NCBI RefSeq assembly: GCF_001625215.2
Contig: NC_030386.2
Span: 36,459,296-36,523,295 of the forward strand
Direction: 5' to 3'
Source of the DNA: Daucus carota subsp. sativus
Lineage: Eukaryota; Streptophyta; Magnoliopsida; Apiales; Apiaceae
DNA length: 64,000 nucleotides
Shown: positions 34,677 to 46,877 of the stretch, one piece after another
How the letters are laid out: every line of letters begins with the position of its first letter
How positions within the stretch are numbered: the first letter of the stretch is position 1
Notes under the pieces: generated by a model
Database searches by the model: none
What the model was told of the DNA's origin: nothing
The model's input: only the letters and a program-made list of their open reading frames with translations
Translations under genes and position numbers: made by a program

Positions 34677-36122
34677 ATGAACTCCATTGTGAAGGTTGAG
34701 TTCGATAATCATGATGATCAAGAAACGACAGGAGGGTATGTACATGCATTGCGTCCTAACTATAGTTATTGTTTTTAGTCAAGTTATATATCGTGTTCAT
34801 GTTTATTTGTTTTTTATTGCATGCAGATTTATAGATAATTACTCAATATATAATGGTGGCTCACGTATTGAAGAGTTTGATCCTATGTGTGAACCTTGGC
34901 CCCTTTCGGGGCAACACGACGACATTCCTGAACTTAGCATGAAAGACATCGAAGAGATTACTCGTAGCCTCGATGCTGACTGTTCGTGCTTGTTTCATCA
35001 ACCTGGGAATAGTACCCTGGTTGGTGCAACGCAACCAACAGTGATGGCTTCTCAACCTCAGATTTATAATGAACCGAGTCCTTTGGTCGATGCAAACACG
35101 AAAATAGAGACGACCCAATCTCATCAGTATTTCCATGCACAGAATATGTTTGTTGATGCAGTGTCTGTCTATGCAACAATAACTCATCATGAAGCTCAGG
35201 ACTTCCCAACTCATTATAGGAGAGCTGATTACGAGACGACTAATCAACCTCAGTATTCTAATAATTACAACGTTGGTAATTTGGGGAGTAGTGAGAATGT
35301 GGTCTATAATTCAATGCATCTCAAGGATGATTATTGTGATATTTTTCCCTTACAAATTGATGAAAATGTTATAGTTGATGCGGAGCCAATTTGTATGATA
35401 CCTGCAAGTGCAAATCATGTACCGCAGTGTCACAATGTTTCTGCTGCGCATGATTCCGGAAATGTAAAAAGTGCAATCAACTTGAAGAGTGAGCAAAGCA
35501 GCAACGTTACTGCAATGGTTAAATACGAAGAGGGAGTCAGTTTACGACAAAATGCAAGGTGTAAGACATCTGCGCTGGAGCTTGATGAAATCAGAAAGCA
35601 TTTTAATCTGCCACTCACAGAAGCTGCCAAGAAACTCAATGTGGGTCCAACCGTGTTGAAGAAAAGATGCAGAGAGCTTAACATTAAGCGGTGGCCTCAC
35701 AGGAAGATCAAGAGCTTGCAGTGTCTGATTAATAATATCAAGGTAAATTTTGTCATATATTGATGTAAATATAGCAGAAAACAAGAGTTTATGATTATGC
35801 ATCGGAAAGTCATTTTTATTTTGTTTTATTATGAATATTCTGTATAGTCTCTGTAATCTTTGTGCCTCTGTGATTGTAATTCTTTTTTATGAGATTACTA
35901 TAAGTTTGTAAATAGTTATGTTTATTATGTATGTGTCTTGATTAGGAGATGGGGATGACTAATAAGAAAGAGATAGAGATGCTGGAAGAGAGCCAGAGGA
36001 TGCTGGAAAGAGTTCCTGAGCTCGAACTGAGTGAGAGCGCCAAGCGGCTCAGGCAGTCTTGCTTCAAGGCCAACTACAAGAAGAGAAGATTGTCGCGCTC
36101 ATCTGCAGCCGCCCGTCGTTGA
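34677..36122 (+). CDS. RKD: RKD-type RWP-RK transcription factor (copy 2)
   Basis: Three exons (34677-34735, 34827-35742, 35946-36122) give 383 residues, with the same exon-intron layout and splice phases as the gene at 13149. The RWP-RK domain is intact (LDEIRKHFNLPLTEAAKKLN, then [20 protein letters not shown]) and is followed by a helical tail ([20 protein letters not shown]). Compared with copy 1 it has a shorter first exon and carries insertions in the middle of exon 2, for example a DFPTHYRRADYETTNQPQ stretch. The C-terminus also differs (SRSSAAARR). The reading frame is open throughout, so both copies may be functional. The likely role is a nuclear regulator of gamete or egg identity, by analogy with known RKDs. 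Confidence 0.9.
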
Positions 36123-36676
36123 CTCATCACCACCTCCTCGTCCTTCTAGTCGGCTATAATAATCATTGTGTAATTGGTTAATTTGCTAATGTGGTCAGTA
36201 TTGTTTCTAGCTGATTGTTTTGGTAATGTTGGTATATGGCTCATGTAGAGACAGCAAACCTCAGATGTTCTATTCGGACTATTCATGTAATTCACGTTTA
36301 AGTTGCAGATGGTGATCAATGCAAATTTCTAGTAGAATCAAGATAGACCTGTCTAATCTTTATGTTCGTTTGGCTAAACATGCAAACCCACGTAAACATG
36401 GATTCAAGTCAATCAAGAGAATGACAGCTAGCCGCTTTCACATACATTATGATCTAGAGCACACACAAGTTGAATTTCAGTAACACCTACTTGTCTCCTC
36501 CCAAATTATGCAACAAATTCTACTTCATCCTATATGAGATCTCTAAGTTTAAATTTTGAATTATAAGATCTACGGTGGATCGGACGAGGGAGACTTTTGC
36601 TTTCTGATTACAAGAATTAAAGATATATCATACTACTATAGAGGCTCCCTGAGCGTGACAAGTACTTAATGAATCT
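36123..36676. other. RKD2 3' flank
   Basis: Positions up to about 36440 align with the 3' flank of the first RKD gene (for example GATGGTGATCAATGCAAATT and GGATTCAAGTCAATCAAGAG), marking the right limit of the duplicated segment. The remainder is unremarkable. Confidence 0.6.
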
Positions 36677-37426
36677 TCAAGAACTCATCCTTCTTATCTT
36701 TTCTGGAATGCGTTTCCACGGCACTTGCTTAATGCTTTCGTAAATACTCGACTGCAACAACAAATGTTAAAAAAGAACAATCAGTTAATTCCATACAACA
36801 AAATTATGTGTAAACGATCCGTTTAATTAGAAAAAACTTACCAATACTTTAGAGCTCGCAGAGGAAACGATCAAGAAGCTGTTTGATCTCCTTCTTAACC
36901 TCCGTGTTTTAGTACCCTTCCCTTTATCTACCGAATTTTCGAACACCGATGAAAAGTCCATACTACCCTCCACACCGCTAACTCTACTGTCCTTGTTACT
37001 CCGCCCTCGCCTGCATGATGAGCTGAAGCTAGACCTCCCCTGGCTACCTTTCTGCCCTTCCGGGCTCCAAAATGATCTTCCACCACTCGATGAAAACGAT
37101 CGGCCTATACTATAAGGCTCATCCAACACCGTCGTTGGCGAGGGCATATTGGTAACTTTACTAGTAGTACTGACATTAGTTAACCGCGGAGGTGGTACTA
37201 AACACCTCACGGTCTTGGACTTTGGCAGTCCGCAACCTTTTCCGTTGGTGTTAACCGCCGCGGTGGTTCTCGGCTTCCCCGGTGCCTCCTCCCACTCGAA
37301 CGGTATCGACACGAAGCTGTGCAGCGGCGGCGTTAGCATTCCAAGTGGCTCCCTTTTCTTGCTCGGGAACTTGTTGTTCAGACAAAGCTTTGGTGTTGAA
37401 CTATTCTGTTTCTTATCATTATTCAT
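36677..37426 (-). CDS. Plant-specific protein with FEWEEAPGKPR motif (DUF688-like)
   Basis: Two exons on the minus strand (36842-37426 and 36677-36751) give 219 residues. The sequence is basic and Ser/Pro-rich, with a conserved VSIPFEWEEAPGKPR motif near residue 45. Its C-terminus, SSIYESIKQVPWKRIPEK, recalls the conserved tail of the plant DUF688-type family. I recognise no catalytic or membrane domain and the function is unknown. The low-complexity stretch SFSSSGGRSFWSPEG and arginine-rich GTKTRRLRRRSNS suggest a disordered, possibly nuclear or cytoskeleton-associated protein; that is inference. The start is the first ATG (MNNDKKQNSS). Confidence 0.75.
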
Positions 37427-38553
37427 TTCTCTCTATCTACTAATTAATCTCTCCGAGCATGCAACTTACATGTAAATATATAATAGCGTGTCTGGTTAGA
37501 GTATCTAGATCACGCATAAATAGACAAGTCCAAAAAGCAAAAACAAGGGGCGCTTCTTCTTCACGAGAAAACAAATGGATGATTAAACATGGAATATTTT
37601 CGCGATAACGGATCGGATATTCAGGGTGCAATGACGAAATTGTCCTTGGAATTGGTAGATGATAGAGACTTGTGTAACGGTACTCATAGATATATGACAT
37701 GGACGATACAGTTATAGCATCTATATGCTTATGAGTACAAAAGTGACTTTGTTTACATGTAGTTTTAAACAAAGTGCCGAGAAAGGAACCGTTTAGACGG
37801 CCTCTGTCCGAAGTATAACTACTTCTTTGATCAGGTGACATTTACAACTAATTAATCTAGTGTTAGCCGCGCCGGCACTTTTGTTTCTCTATTGTACCTC
37901 TAATTTTTATAAGTCAAATTAAATACTTAAGTAATAAGCCTTGTCCCATGCAAATACAAGGAGGTTAAGATAAAATAAATAAGTTTTCAATCAATATTTA
38001 AGAAAAAACTTAGAAAATGGTATATATATATAATCTAGTCATAGTAACATTTATTGGATTAATATTGATAAAACCTTAAAATAGATAATCCACAAAAAAT
38101 ACTCCCTCCATCCGGATATACACATACGAAATGCACACAAAAATTAAGTAAAATGTACATAGTAGTATAAAATAATGGGAAAGAGAAATTTTTGAGTGTT
38201 GGATTTGGAAAAATTGATGAAAATGGTGGGTGATTTGGAATTTTTACATCATAAAAACTTACTATTTTGATAAATATTTGTCATGTACATAATTTAATGG
38301 GACATCGAAGAAAATTTCTCTTCTTCTCTTTTTTTTCTTCTTTTTGTTTCTCCTCTCAAGCCCTACCATTCAAATTTATAATATAAATGACACGATAATA
38401 TATAAATATAAGCATGTCATTCATTAGTTATATCATTATCGATACATAGTTTTTTTTGAAAATAATATATTTTTTATAAGAAATGATAATAATTTCTTAT
38501 ATAAAACATACTTTTAACTATTAATTTTTTGCCAAAATTTAGAGCGGATTTCA

Positions 38554-38790
38554 TTAATACGAAAGATACTCAATCGGGACAAACCCCCAATTGATCATGC
38601 AACCATGTTGAAAAACAAATAAACGAGCTAAATAATTAGCCGCTTTGTTTCCGGATCGCTTAACTAACTGAATACAAATATTCTGAAATTTAAAAATGAA
38701 GATGATGGCTTCTTGAGCAATCGAACCGGCAACTCTCCCGAAAGCAGTAGCTTCACAATTGACCCTCACAGTAATTTCATGGATAGTATC
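38554..38790 (-). pseudogene. Non-LTR retrotransposon RNase H remnant
   Basis: A minus-strand reading frame carries the C-terminal part of a plant RNase H-like domain. The VKRSGNKAANYLAR motif, with the conserved Asn-Lys-Ala-Ala and Leu-Ala-Arg positions, is followed by a short tail ending before 38554. Such domains close the ORF2 of plant LINEs and related non-LTR fragments. Nothing upstream resembles a reverse transcriptase, so this is a 3' fragment. The surrounding frame to 39147 does not resemble the family. Confidence 0.6.
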
Positions 38791-39621
38791 ATGTTCAGAG
38801 GACTCAGTTACAAAAACTGAGTTTAGAGGCCTCATATTATGAACAGATATATTTTGTGAGAGGTGAGCACATGCGATTTTCACTACCGTTCCGAGTGCAC
38901 CCCAACTATCTACTCGCTGGACACCAGCTATAAACAAAGTGTTGTTGATGCGAGTTCTCCGGATCTCCCAATAAACCGTAAAATTCATTTTCAACACAAA
39001 CACATCGCATAAAACGAGACACATCGCACAAGGCGAGACACTCAAACACATAAACAATAACTCAGACAGAAGACAACGGAAAAATCCAAATGGGTTTCTC
39101 GAATTTTGTGGAACAAAACTCGATTTTATTGAAAAAGAAACAAACAAAGAGGATTATTGATAGAAATTGAAAAGAAAAGAAGAGGTGTTGTGTGGATGGA
39201 GAATGGATGGCTAAAGAATTGAGATGGGATGAAAGGAGACAGTGATAGATATGGGTAAAAGGGGTGGAGAAGAAGATGGAGGCGCCAGCGCGCCAGCATT
39301 TGAGGAGGATGGAACGGCCGACTCTCATAGAAGAGAGAATTTCGTAGAGATGGATGGCAATCAAAACTTTTTCATACTTTTAACTATTTTAAGACAGCAA
39401 TAATATAAGTACAATTCCCAATCTTACTATATTATTATATAACTAAATTATATAAATAAAAAATGTAATCTCCAACTCAAAATACGGCTATTGAGTTGAC
39501 AGAAAATAAATTAAAAGCATGGCTACGAAGTACAATCCACCCAACGGGAGCCCGTGGTTTGATCCGACTCTTAAGCATATCAACCATGGGGTCCAGCCCG
39601 ATCTCATTCAAAAATATTGAA

Positions 39622-39815
39622 GCCCAAGCCCATAGAAGGAGTCCAAAGTTTTAAGAAGGGCGTGCCGCGTGCGTCAGAACTTACGAGACCTGGCCCTCAT
39701 CCATTTGCAATCAAACTGCACTTCTCTTCTCTGTATTTTATATTTTGTTCACATAACCAAATAAAACACACACACACACACACAACGATCTATCATCTAT
39801 CCAATCGAACCCTAG
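39622..39815 (+). promoter_or_regulatory. TAP46 promoter motifs: GCCCA elements and telo-box
   Basis: GCCCAAGCCCA lies at 39622-39632 (paired site-II-like GCCCA) and AACCCTAG at 39808-39815 (telo-box-like), with a (CA)n tract at about 39767-39783. The combination of site II and telo-box is typical of promoters of growth- and translation-related plant genes. Here it is motif evidence only. Confidence 0.45.
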
Positions 39816-39865
39816 CCTTCAACATCTGAATTGATCGATAGCTCGCAAATCGAGGCGAATTGAGA

Positions 39866-42800
39866 ATGGGAGAGTCGAAGATGGAGGAGATGTCTCTACC
39901 AAGCTTGTTCGAGCAGGCTCGCAGGATTCATCTCTTAGCTTCTGAATCTTCTGCTGATAAGGTTTCATCTTCTTTTAATTTTCTACTCACTTTTTTTAAT
40001 TTATTCAGATTTATTTGTTTTTAATGGATTTGCTGGGTTTTGTAGGAAACGGTGAAAAAGGGGTGCCAAGCATTGATACAATGTGAGGAGATGGTTAGCA
40101 AATTAGGGCTTTTTTCGTCGAATGAATCGAAAGAAGATATTAGCACCACCAATCTCAAGTATCTTCTGGTAACTCTCCCCCCCCCCCCCCCCCCCTTCTC
40201 TCTCATATGTTATAAGGTCTGTTGCTTTCTATTGTAGCATAACAGTGATAATGAAAATTATCTTACCTTAGTGTGTCACTTTTGGACGTACAAGAGTAGG
40301 GAAATGGAACTACGAGTCCTTTTATTTCTTATCTGTTCCTGTTTTTAGTACTGAAAATTTAGAAGCTTCCGCATTTAGTTGGCAACTTTTTTTTGTGATT
40401 TTTTGAAGTTTGAGTTTGTTTTGTGCCAAATAATTGCTGCATTTGCTGCTCTTTATATATATTAGTATATTACCTGAAATCAGATACTACAGTTCTAGCT
40501 ATTTTGGCTGTTAGGGTTGACATAGCTATACTATTAGGAAAAAGTGAGGTTTTAATACGTATAAAATCAAAATTGACAATGATTGCTTTAGTTCGTGTTG
40601 CTATACCGACTGTTGTGGAATAAAGCTGGAAGCATTTTGTTTTATGTTGTCATTACTAATGGGAATACAGAAACAGCCACATTTAACCACTCGTAGTCCT
40701 AACGTCATAAAGTCATAAATTTCTTTTGGTTGGGATTGGCAACTTTATTTGTAATTTATGGTGAAGGATACCTTTGTAGCCAGATAATAGTTGCTTTGCT
40801 GCCTTGTACAATGTACATTATGACCTACAGATATATTAAATTGAGTCTCTTTCTATAAGTTGCGATATATCTTAGTTTCTTCTTTCTGTGGTCAGCAAAC
40901 TCTTGGCGTAGTACGTTAATCAACCAAAGTGTATTCTTCATTGCTTTCATTTTACAAGTCCATGTTTTTCGTTAGTTCTGTTTTGCATCTGGTTCATTTA
41001 TCTATAGAAGTAACTATATACCTTCTATATTTGTATAAATTTTTCATCTTAAATTTGTTGATATATAATGTTATTAAAAGACATTTTAATGAAATTTATG
41101 ATTTCCGAAGAAATTACACATCTACATGTATAAATTTGAGTATAATCATATACATAACAGAATATTTGTTCTTTTAGAATAATGGAAAATTTTACCGGAA
41201 AGTATTGCATTTAAGACGAACCAAATATTTCCCTAAAACAGTTTGTTATCTCATTTTGTTTATTCTGATTATTTTCCACTTTTTTCTCCTTAATAAAATA
41301 TTAATTGCTGTTTTTTTGTTATATTATTCGAAATATCTTTAATGTTAATTCTTAGATCAATCTGATCTCACAAGATTATAATATGGGTTGTGCACATGAT
41401 TGCAGGTGCCATATTATCTGGCTGAGTTAACAGAGAAAACAGAAGGCGACAGATTACAAGTTCTTCAAGCCTCGATCGCTAAGTTGAAGGTAAAATTGTT
41501 CTATTAAAATTAGTAGGTCGAACAAATTGAAAGAATGATCTTTTACGCCTAACCACATTTACAGGCAATAAAGAGCAATGATAACAACACTGGGAAATGT
41601 TCTCAAGCTTGTTACTGGAGACATAACTTGGTTTTGATATAATTTTCTCATTTTTGCAGGAGTTCATTTCATTTTGCGAGGCTATGGAGCTTGTGCCAGA
41701 AGAGGAGTTAGAAGAATCTGCAAGAGGCTCTAATTCTCATGTGGATCGGAGGGCTAAGAAGGTGAATATAGTTTGTTTGTTTTTCTTGTCAGGAGGTGAA
41801 TATAGTTATATGCATACATACACGCCATATATATATTGCATCAACAATTATAATCCAATGTAGTGAAGGCAGTCAGGACAATGCAATGATTCCTTTATAA
41901 ATCTATGCAGATAGCTCGGTTTAAGCGACAAAGAGCGGCAGAGTCAAAACTACTGGAAATAAAGGAAAGTAAAGAGCGCCGCATGCGTTCTACTAGAGCA
42001 TCTGCTTTATCTGCTCCTGTTGAGGCAGAAGAGGAAGATGTACAAGATTATGATGGAGAGGAAGAAAGAGAGGTACATTCTTTTAGTTCATATCTTGTAA
42101 TCACTTCCCTAACACTCCCCTCCCCCAAAACCACTCGGTAGGCAACTGCAAACTTTTGTATGTACAGAATGATTCCACTAAATGGACAAGATTCGTAGAA
42201 TTTACTAAATTTATGCTGAGGTGAACAGTATTCTCATTTCTGTTGGTGGTTTGGCCATTTAAATTAACTCTCCGCCGAATAAAGACATGGATAATGGATG
42301 TTGGTGTTTACTCATTAAACTACACGTTCAAATTTCAATTATCACCGGCAAAAATTTATAAGATCATTCGTGATGCATTGTATTTCCTTGCCTCTAGATC
42401 ACTCAAAACAGTATTTTTCACATCTGTGGGTGTCTGGGTGATTACCAGTGCTTGAAATTTAAATATATTGGTTTGTCCTGTGGATATAACAGAGATTCAG
42501 TTTTAACTCATACAGATAAGGTCACCTGCATGCTTAACAATTTTTACGTGTTCCCTAATTGGGATGTTTTCGGTGTTTGAAATGTTATTGAAAGTCTTAT
42601 TTAACCTGATGTAATTTTATTCTTCAAATTATCCATAAACCTCTGACAACCTCCCCCCCTCCCCATCTTGGTTGATAGGCATGGCTTATTACCATCTCTC
42701 TGGACATCTGCAAGGTTAGTGTGACATTCATTCTTAAATTTTATTTTCTGGAGGTGTTTTCCATAATTAATGTGGTTAGCATCTGATTCATTATCATAAC

Positions 42801-44907
42801 TTCTGTCACGAAATTATGTATCAGGCTTTGGATCTCATGGAAATGCTGAAGAAAGAGGAAGAAATGCTAGCTGCTATAAAGGAAAAGCAATTACAGGTAC
42901 AAGTACTTTATATTTCCTAATACTGCTTAATTTTGAATCTCAATTGAAGATTATGCATGGCGCACTTGCTATCTTATCAATCATGAGTTTGAAACGCTCA
43001 AAAACTGTTTTAAAAATAAATAACAAAATCAAGTGGCTGCACACTGCATACATGGGGACTTTGTCCAGTTTTGCGTGATTTTCTATTTGTATGTAATATG
43101 TTGCAATACACCTTTTTTCTGCTAATTACCCTGGTGTTGAAAATACTTTCTACTATGTAGCTTATAAAACCAGTTAATTTTTTGACCTAGATGATTGTTT
43201 GTTCATCATATGCTATTATATATTTTTGATATTGTGATTATACCAATGTGGGACAGAAAGTTCGTGAGACATTGTTCTGATTTTTTCTTGAAGTGTTTTT
43301 TAAGGGTCAAACTAAAACCATTACTTTTGGCTCGAACGTCGCTTAAATTTGAGTTCGATAGCATTTTTATCTAGCCGAATGTGAGCACTCAATAGTTGGC
43401 TTGGCTCATTTGCAAACTTATCTATATCATAATATTATATATCACACAAAATTGCCGTGCAATGGCTATATAATTTTCTATAAAAACAGTTTACATAATT
43501 AGGGTTTGCGGATACGTGAGGGATAACACCTCTTTGCGTTGCGACAAAATAACAGTTGCTCTATCCCTATTTTATAGGCCACTTGTATATTGTTTGCATG
43601 TGTGTGATGTGTCGTGTAAAGAACAAGCAATCATCTCCTAAACACAACACAACAAAAAAGTGGTCCTTCTCCTCGCCCTGTCTCCCTTATCAGAATATCG
43701 CACTGTTTGTGTCGGAGAATCAGGATTTTTTCGGGTATGGATAGGAAAAAATTTTATAAAAAAATCGTGGATCTGGTTAGCAGATTGAAATAGTTGCTCG
43801 AGGTCGAAAAACTAATTTTGAAAAGTTACTCGGGGAGCTTTTACGATTAGAGGATTGTCATGTGTCTACTTCATATACAAAAGGCTACTTTTTAACAGCT
43901 ATTTACCAAACAATTTCATACGAAATAACTATTTCAATCCAGTAGTCAAAACTACTTAAATCAGCTAGTCAAAACATGCAACCCCTACCATCAATGACTA
44001 GCTTCCGTAATTCTTTGCCACTATCCGCTAACCGCTAATTGTCAAACAGGGCCAATAATTCTTACAAGATTTTTTGACCGATTAGCGAATTTAGAACACT
44101 CATAAAAAGATAGCGGTCGGATGCCTTGTCGGCAACTAGTCGATGACTTGATAATAATGCCTCATTCTTGTGGTCAAAACATATTTCTTACTGCTTTGTT
44201 ATAAATTTTTAGTGACCATTTATTATTAGCGATTCCAGGATCAGCTATGCTTAACGATTTCCTACTTTGGCAGGACGGTAATGAAGGGATTTCACAGGCT
44301 ATTCTTGATGAGCGTGCTAAGACGGCTGAAGCCTGGCATCGTGGTGCTGCAGCTCGAGCTCAATACACAAAACCAGCGGCACCAATTACATGTGCCACAT
44401 TTGCTCAAGATGTTTTAGAGGGGAGAGCACAGGTTTCGCAGGCACATGAGCACAAACACCAGCAGCCCTTGATATTTGGACCGGCAAGTCTTGTGGGTGG
44501 AAGAGTAACAAGTGAAAGGGAAAGGATGGCCGCACAGGTTTTTCAACCTGGACACAGGTAATTATTGTACCCAAACTTGAATGTGAGTTGAAATACTCTC
44601 TTGAAATGTATTTATATATTTCTAATATTTTGGTGAATGGTTGTAATAATTTTCAAGATTGCCGACAATGAGCATTGAGGAGGCGGGGTTAACAGAGATG
44701 AATATGATGAATGATTGGCAAGAGAGAACTGCCAAGATGATAGCAGAAGCCAATTCTTCATGGCATAATGATGGTCCAAAGCCAAGGCCGGGAGAAGAGG
44801 AGGATGAAGATGACGATGCAGCCCAAGATAAAGCCAGGGCATGGGATGACTGGAAAGATGAGAATCCTCGGGGTGCGGGCAATTCGAAGCTAACCCCTTG
44901 CGGTTAG
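39866..44907 (+). CDS. TAP46: TAP46, regulatory subunit of PP2A-type phosphatases
   Basis: Nine exons (39866-39961, 40046-40168, 41406-41489, 41660-41761, 41911-42072, 42679-42714, 42825-42896, 44274-44557, 44658-44907) give 402 residues, close to the length of plant TAP46. The protein is the homologue of alpha4/Tap42. It binds catalytic subunits of PP2A, PP4 and PP6 and works downstream of TOR in the cytosol. Typical stretches are SLPSLFEQARRIHLLASES, the helical core AELTEKTEGDRLQVLQASI, the basic RRAKKIARFKRQRAAESKLL, and the C-terminal EEDEDDDAAQDKARAWDDWK before the stop. The N-terminal helical repeat domain (about residues 1-230) makes the phosphatase contact. Intron 2 starts with a run of 19 C. 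No defect seen. Confidence 0.95.
40177..40195 (+). repeat. Poly-C tract (19 C) at the start of TAP46 intron 2
   Basis: A homopolymer of 19 C lies eight bases after the exon 2 splice donor. It is G-quadruplex/i-motif-capable on the template strand, and assembly length may be unreliable. Confidence 0.9.
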
Positions 44908-46877
44908 GTGCCACTGTCAATTATATAGAATAAATGTTTAGCTGTGATATAAACACATCCACATATTTATTCTGCCACATTAGCATATTGTTATATAACC
45001 TATATGATTTTTGTGTATTGTTGTGGTCCATAACTATGTTTTTCAAATTGGGATGTTCTTTTTTTCTAATTTTGGTCCAGAGTTTAACTAGATGGCTATT
45101 AAAATGCAAGATCTGTGCATTTATGAGTGCTCCTTGGTGCATTGTAGTGCTACTTTCTTATTTCCAAAAAAGTAGATAGATCTTAAAATTGCCAAAAAAA
45201 GGATCTAAATCTGCAGCAATTTTTCAGGCGTAGTAAAATATGCATAACTGTTGCCTGGCACTTTTGATAGAAAACAGCTTTGGTGATGGTTATACATTAT
45301 TGGATTTATATTTATATATAGATTTGTGCTGTTGCTGCTGAACACTTTTTCGTTGAAGATCTGTTGGACACGGTTGTTTTATAAAATTATGCTTGCTCTT
45401 ATTAATTTTCAGGCTGGAATGTTTTCCCTTTTTTGGAAAGAGTTGTATATGATTAGCCTGTGGTTGCATTATCTGACGTCTGTTCACTTTTACTTGATGT
45501 TTTATTAAAATGTAAATCATGTCTGAGACGCATTAGGATAGTTGGTATTACCAAAGTATAGCCGTGCCACTTGCAAAATTTTAGCACAAAGACCGTTGGT
45601 GAAGAACATCACATCTTATATGAAGCATATCTATACTTTGATATATGTATATAGGCAAGTGCTCAAATACAAACTCTTTAGTGTACAAACGTAAAAACAA
45701 TCACTAAATGACTTGAACAGAATCACTAAATGATTGAACGGAATCACTGAATCTACCAGGAGGGTCTGATGCAGAGATAAGGGGAGGGGAGCACTTACGG
45801 GGCGGCATAGCCGAGTGGTGGTGCAGCGCGGCCGGCGGCAGCCGCGACGCCGGCGCGAGGGCAGTGCTAGAAACACGATTGAGGGATAGAGACACGATTG
45901 AAGGAGATGAGAAAAGCAGTGGTGAATGTGTGTGTTTGTGTGTGTATAGCACTAATCGGTGAAGGAACAACCAGAGAGAGAGAGCCGCTGACAGTGGTGG
46001 TGGTGGTGAGAGAGAGAGGCGCTGGGCAATGGTGGTTGGTGGTGGATGGTGGAGAGAGAGAGTGGCGCTGAGCAGTCGTGGTGGGTGGTGGGTGGTGGGT
46101 GGGGTTGTCGTGGTGGTGGTGATTGGAGGTGATTGTGGTGGCGGTGGTGATGAATATATGTATGTATGTATTTGTTAAAATAAAATATGCTAATCACTAA
46201 ATATTATTGTCATAATCACTAGTTTGTACGTTTGTACAGTAAAGAGTTTGTACTGGAGTAAGACCCTATGTATATAATCAAATTTTTAGTTGCTACAAAG
46301 TGACCTGATGTACTTACATGCGTTATTTCGGTAAGGGCTTATTTTAAAAAATAGGTGCTTATTATTTAAAGAACATGTACTTTCTTATAATATTTTTGGA
46401 TAAAAATGTTAAAAAGATGTTTTATATTCATTATTTGGTAAAAGAAATAATGATTTATTTCAGAAAAAAGTAAAGCATTATGTACTTTTCTCCGGTAATA
46501 AGTACTTATATTAATCAAATGTTCCTAAAATATTAGTTGTGATTCAACCATATCTCGATTATTTCAAACTCCCGGAGTATTAGCTATCAAGCAGCAGCCA
46601 TACCTCAGACTATTCCTTACATACACATAGCTAAAAGCATCGCAAATTTGTTCACAGATGACATTACCACTTACCAGTACCAACATCATAGTTTCATAAT
46701 TTACATTTCAAATTTTACCAAGCATTTGTGAAGAGAATAACTGCAGTATCACCTATACATAATTGGTGAGTATAAAATTAGCTTGTATAATTAGGTATAC
46801 AAACAAGACTTCATCTGACCCAAAGAAGGCCATAGCAACGTTACCAGGAGTTTTTCAACATGTAAGAGATCAGCATA
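44908..46877. other. Intergenic between convergent TAP46 and phytolongin genes
   Basis: TAP46 3' UTR, a Mutator-like MITE (45654-46266, listed separately), then AT-rich sequence up to the 3' end of the phytolongin gene. No exons seen. Confidence 0.5.
45654..46266. mobile_element. Mutator-like MITE, copy 2, with 10-bp target duplication
   Basis: The left end GGCAAGTGCTCAAATACAAA and the right end in reverse complement GGGTCTTACTCCAGTACAAA share a further CTCTTTAGTGTACAAACGTA-like inner repeat. Exact direct repeats TATGTATATA flank the element (45644-45653 and 46267-46276). A 9-11 bp duplication fits the Mutator superfamily. The interior is unusual: a GC-rich island (about 45822-45860, rich in CCGCG and GGCCGGC) and long (GGT)n/(GTGG)n minisatellite stretches at about 45990-46150. 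The same ends occur at 11956-12520. Confidence 0.85.

Larger units (their letters stand above)
37427..39865. other. Intergenic: transposon remnants and TAP46 promoter
   Basis: This holds the minus-strand gene's promoter, a half Stowaway-like end (ACTCCCTCCATCCGG at 38101-38115), a LINE RNase H remnant (listed separately), and the TAP46 promoter and 5' UTR. An open frame at 37440-37841 has no recognisable family. Confidence 0.5.

Noticed and set aside
37440-37841. 133-codon open frame on the minus strand
   Set aside because: No recognisable family, low-complexity composition, overlaps the 5' region of the neighbouring WEEAPGKPR gene without splice sites linking it.
38101-38115. Stowaway-like terminus ACTCCCTCCATCCGG
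   Set aside because: No matching inverted end within 1 kb, so no complete element can be drawn.
38791-39147. Upstream extension of the RNase H-like frame
   Set aside because: No reverse transcriptase or RNase H motifs, and the sequence is biased; the frame is open by chance.
44612-44920. Open frames antisense to the last TAP46 exon
   Set aside because: Shadows of the TAP46 coding sequence; Pro/Ser/His-rich translation of acidic codons.
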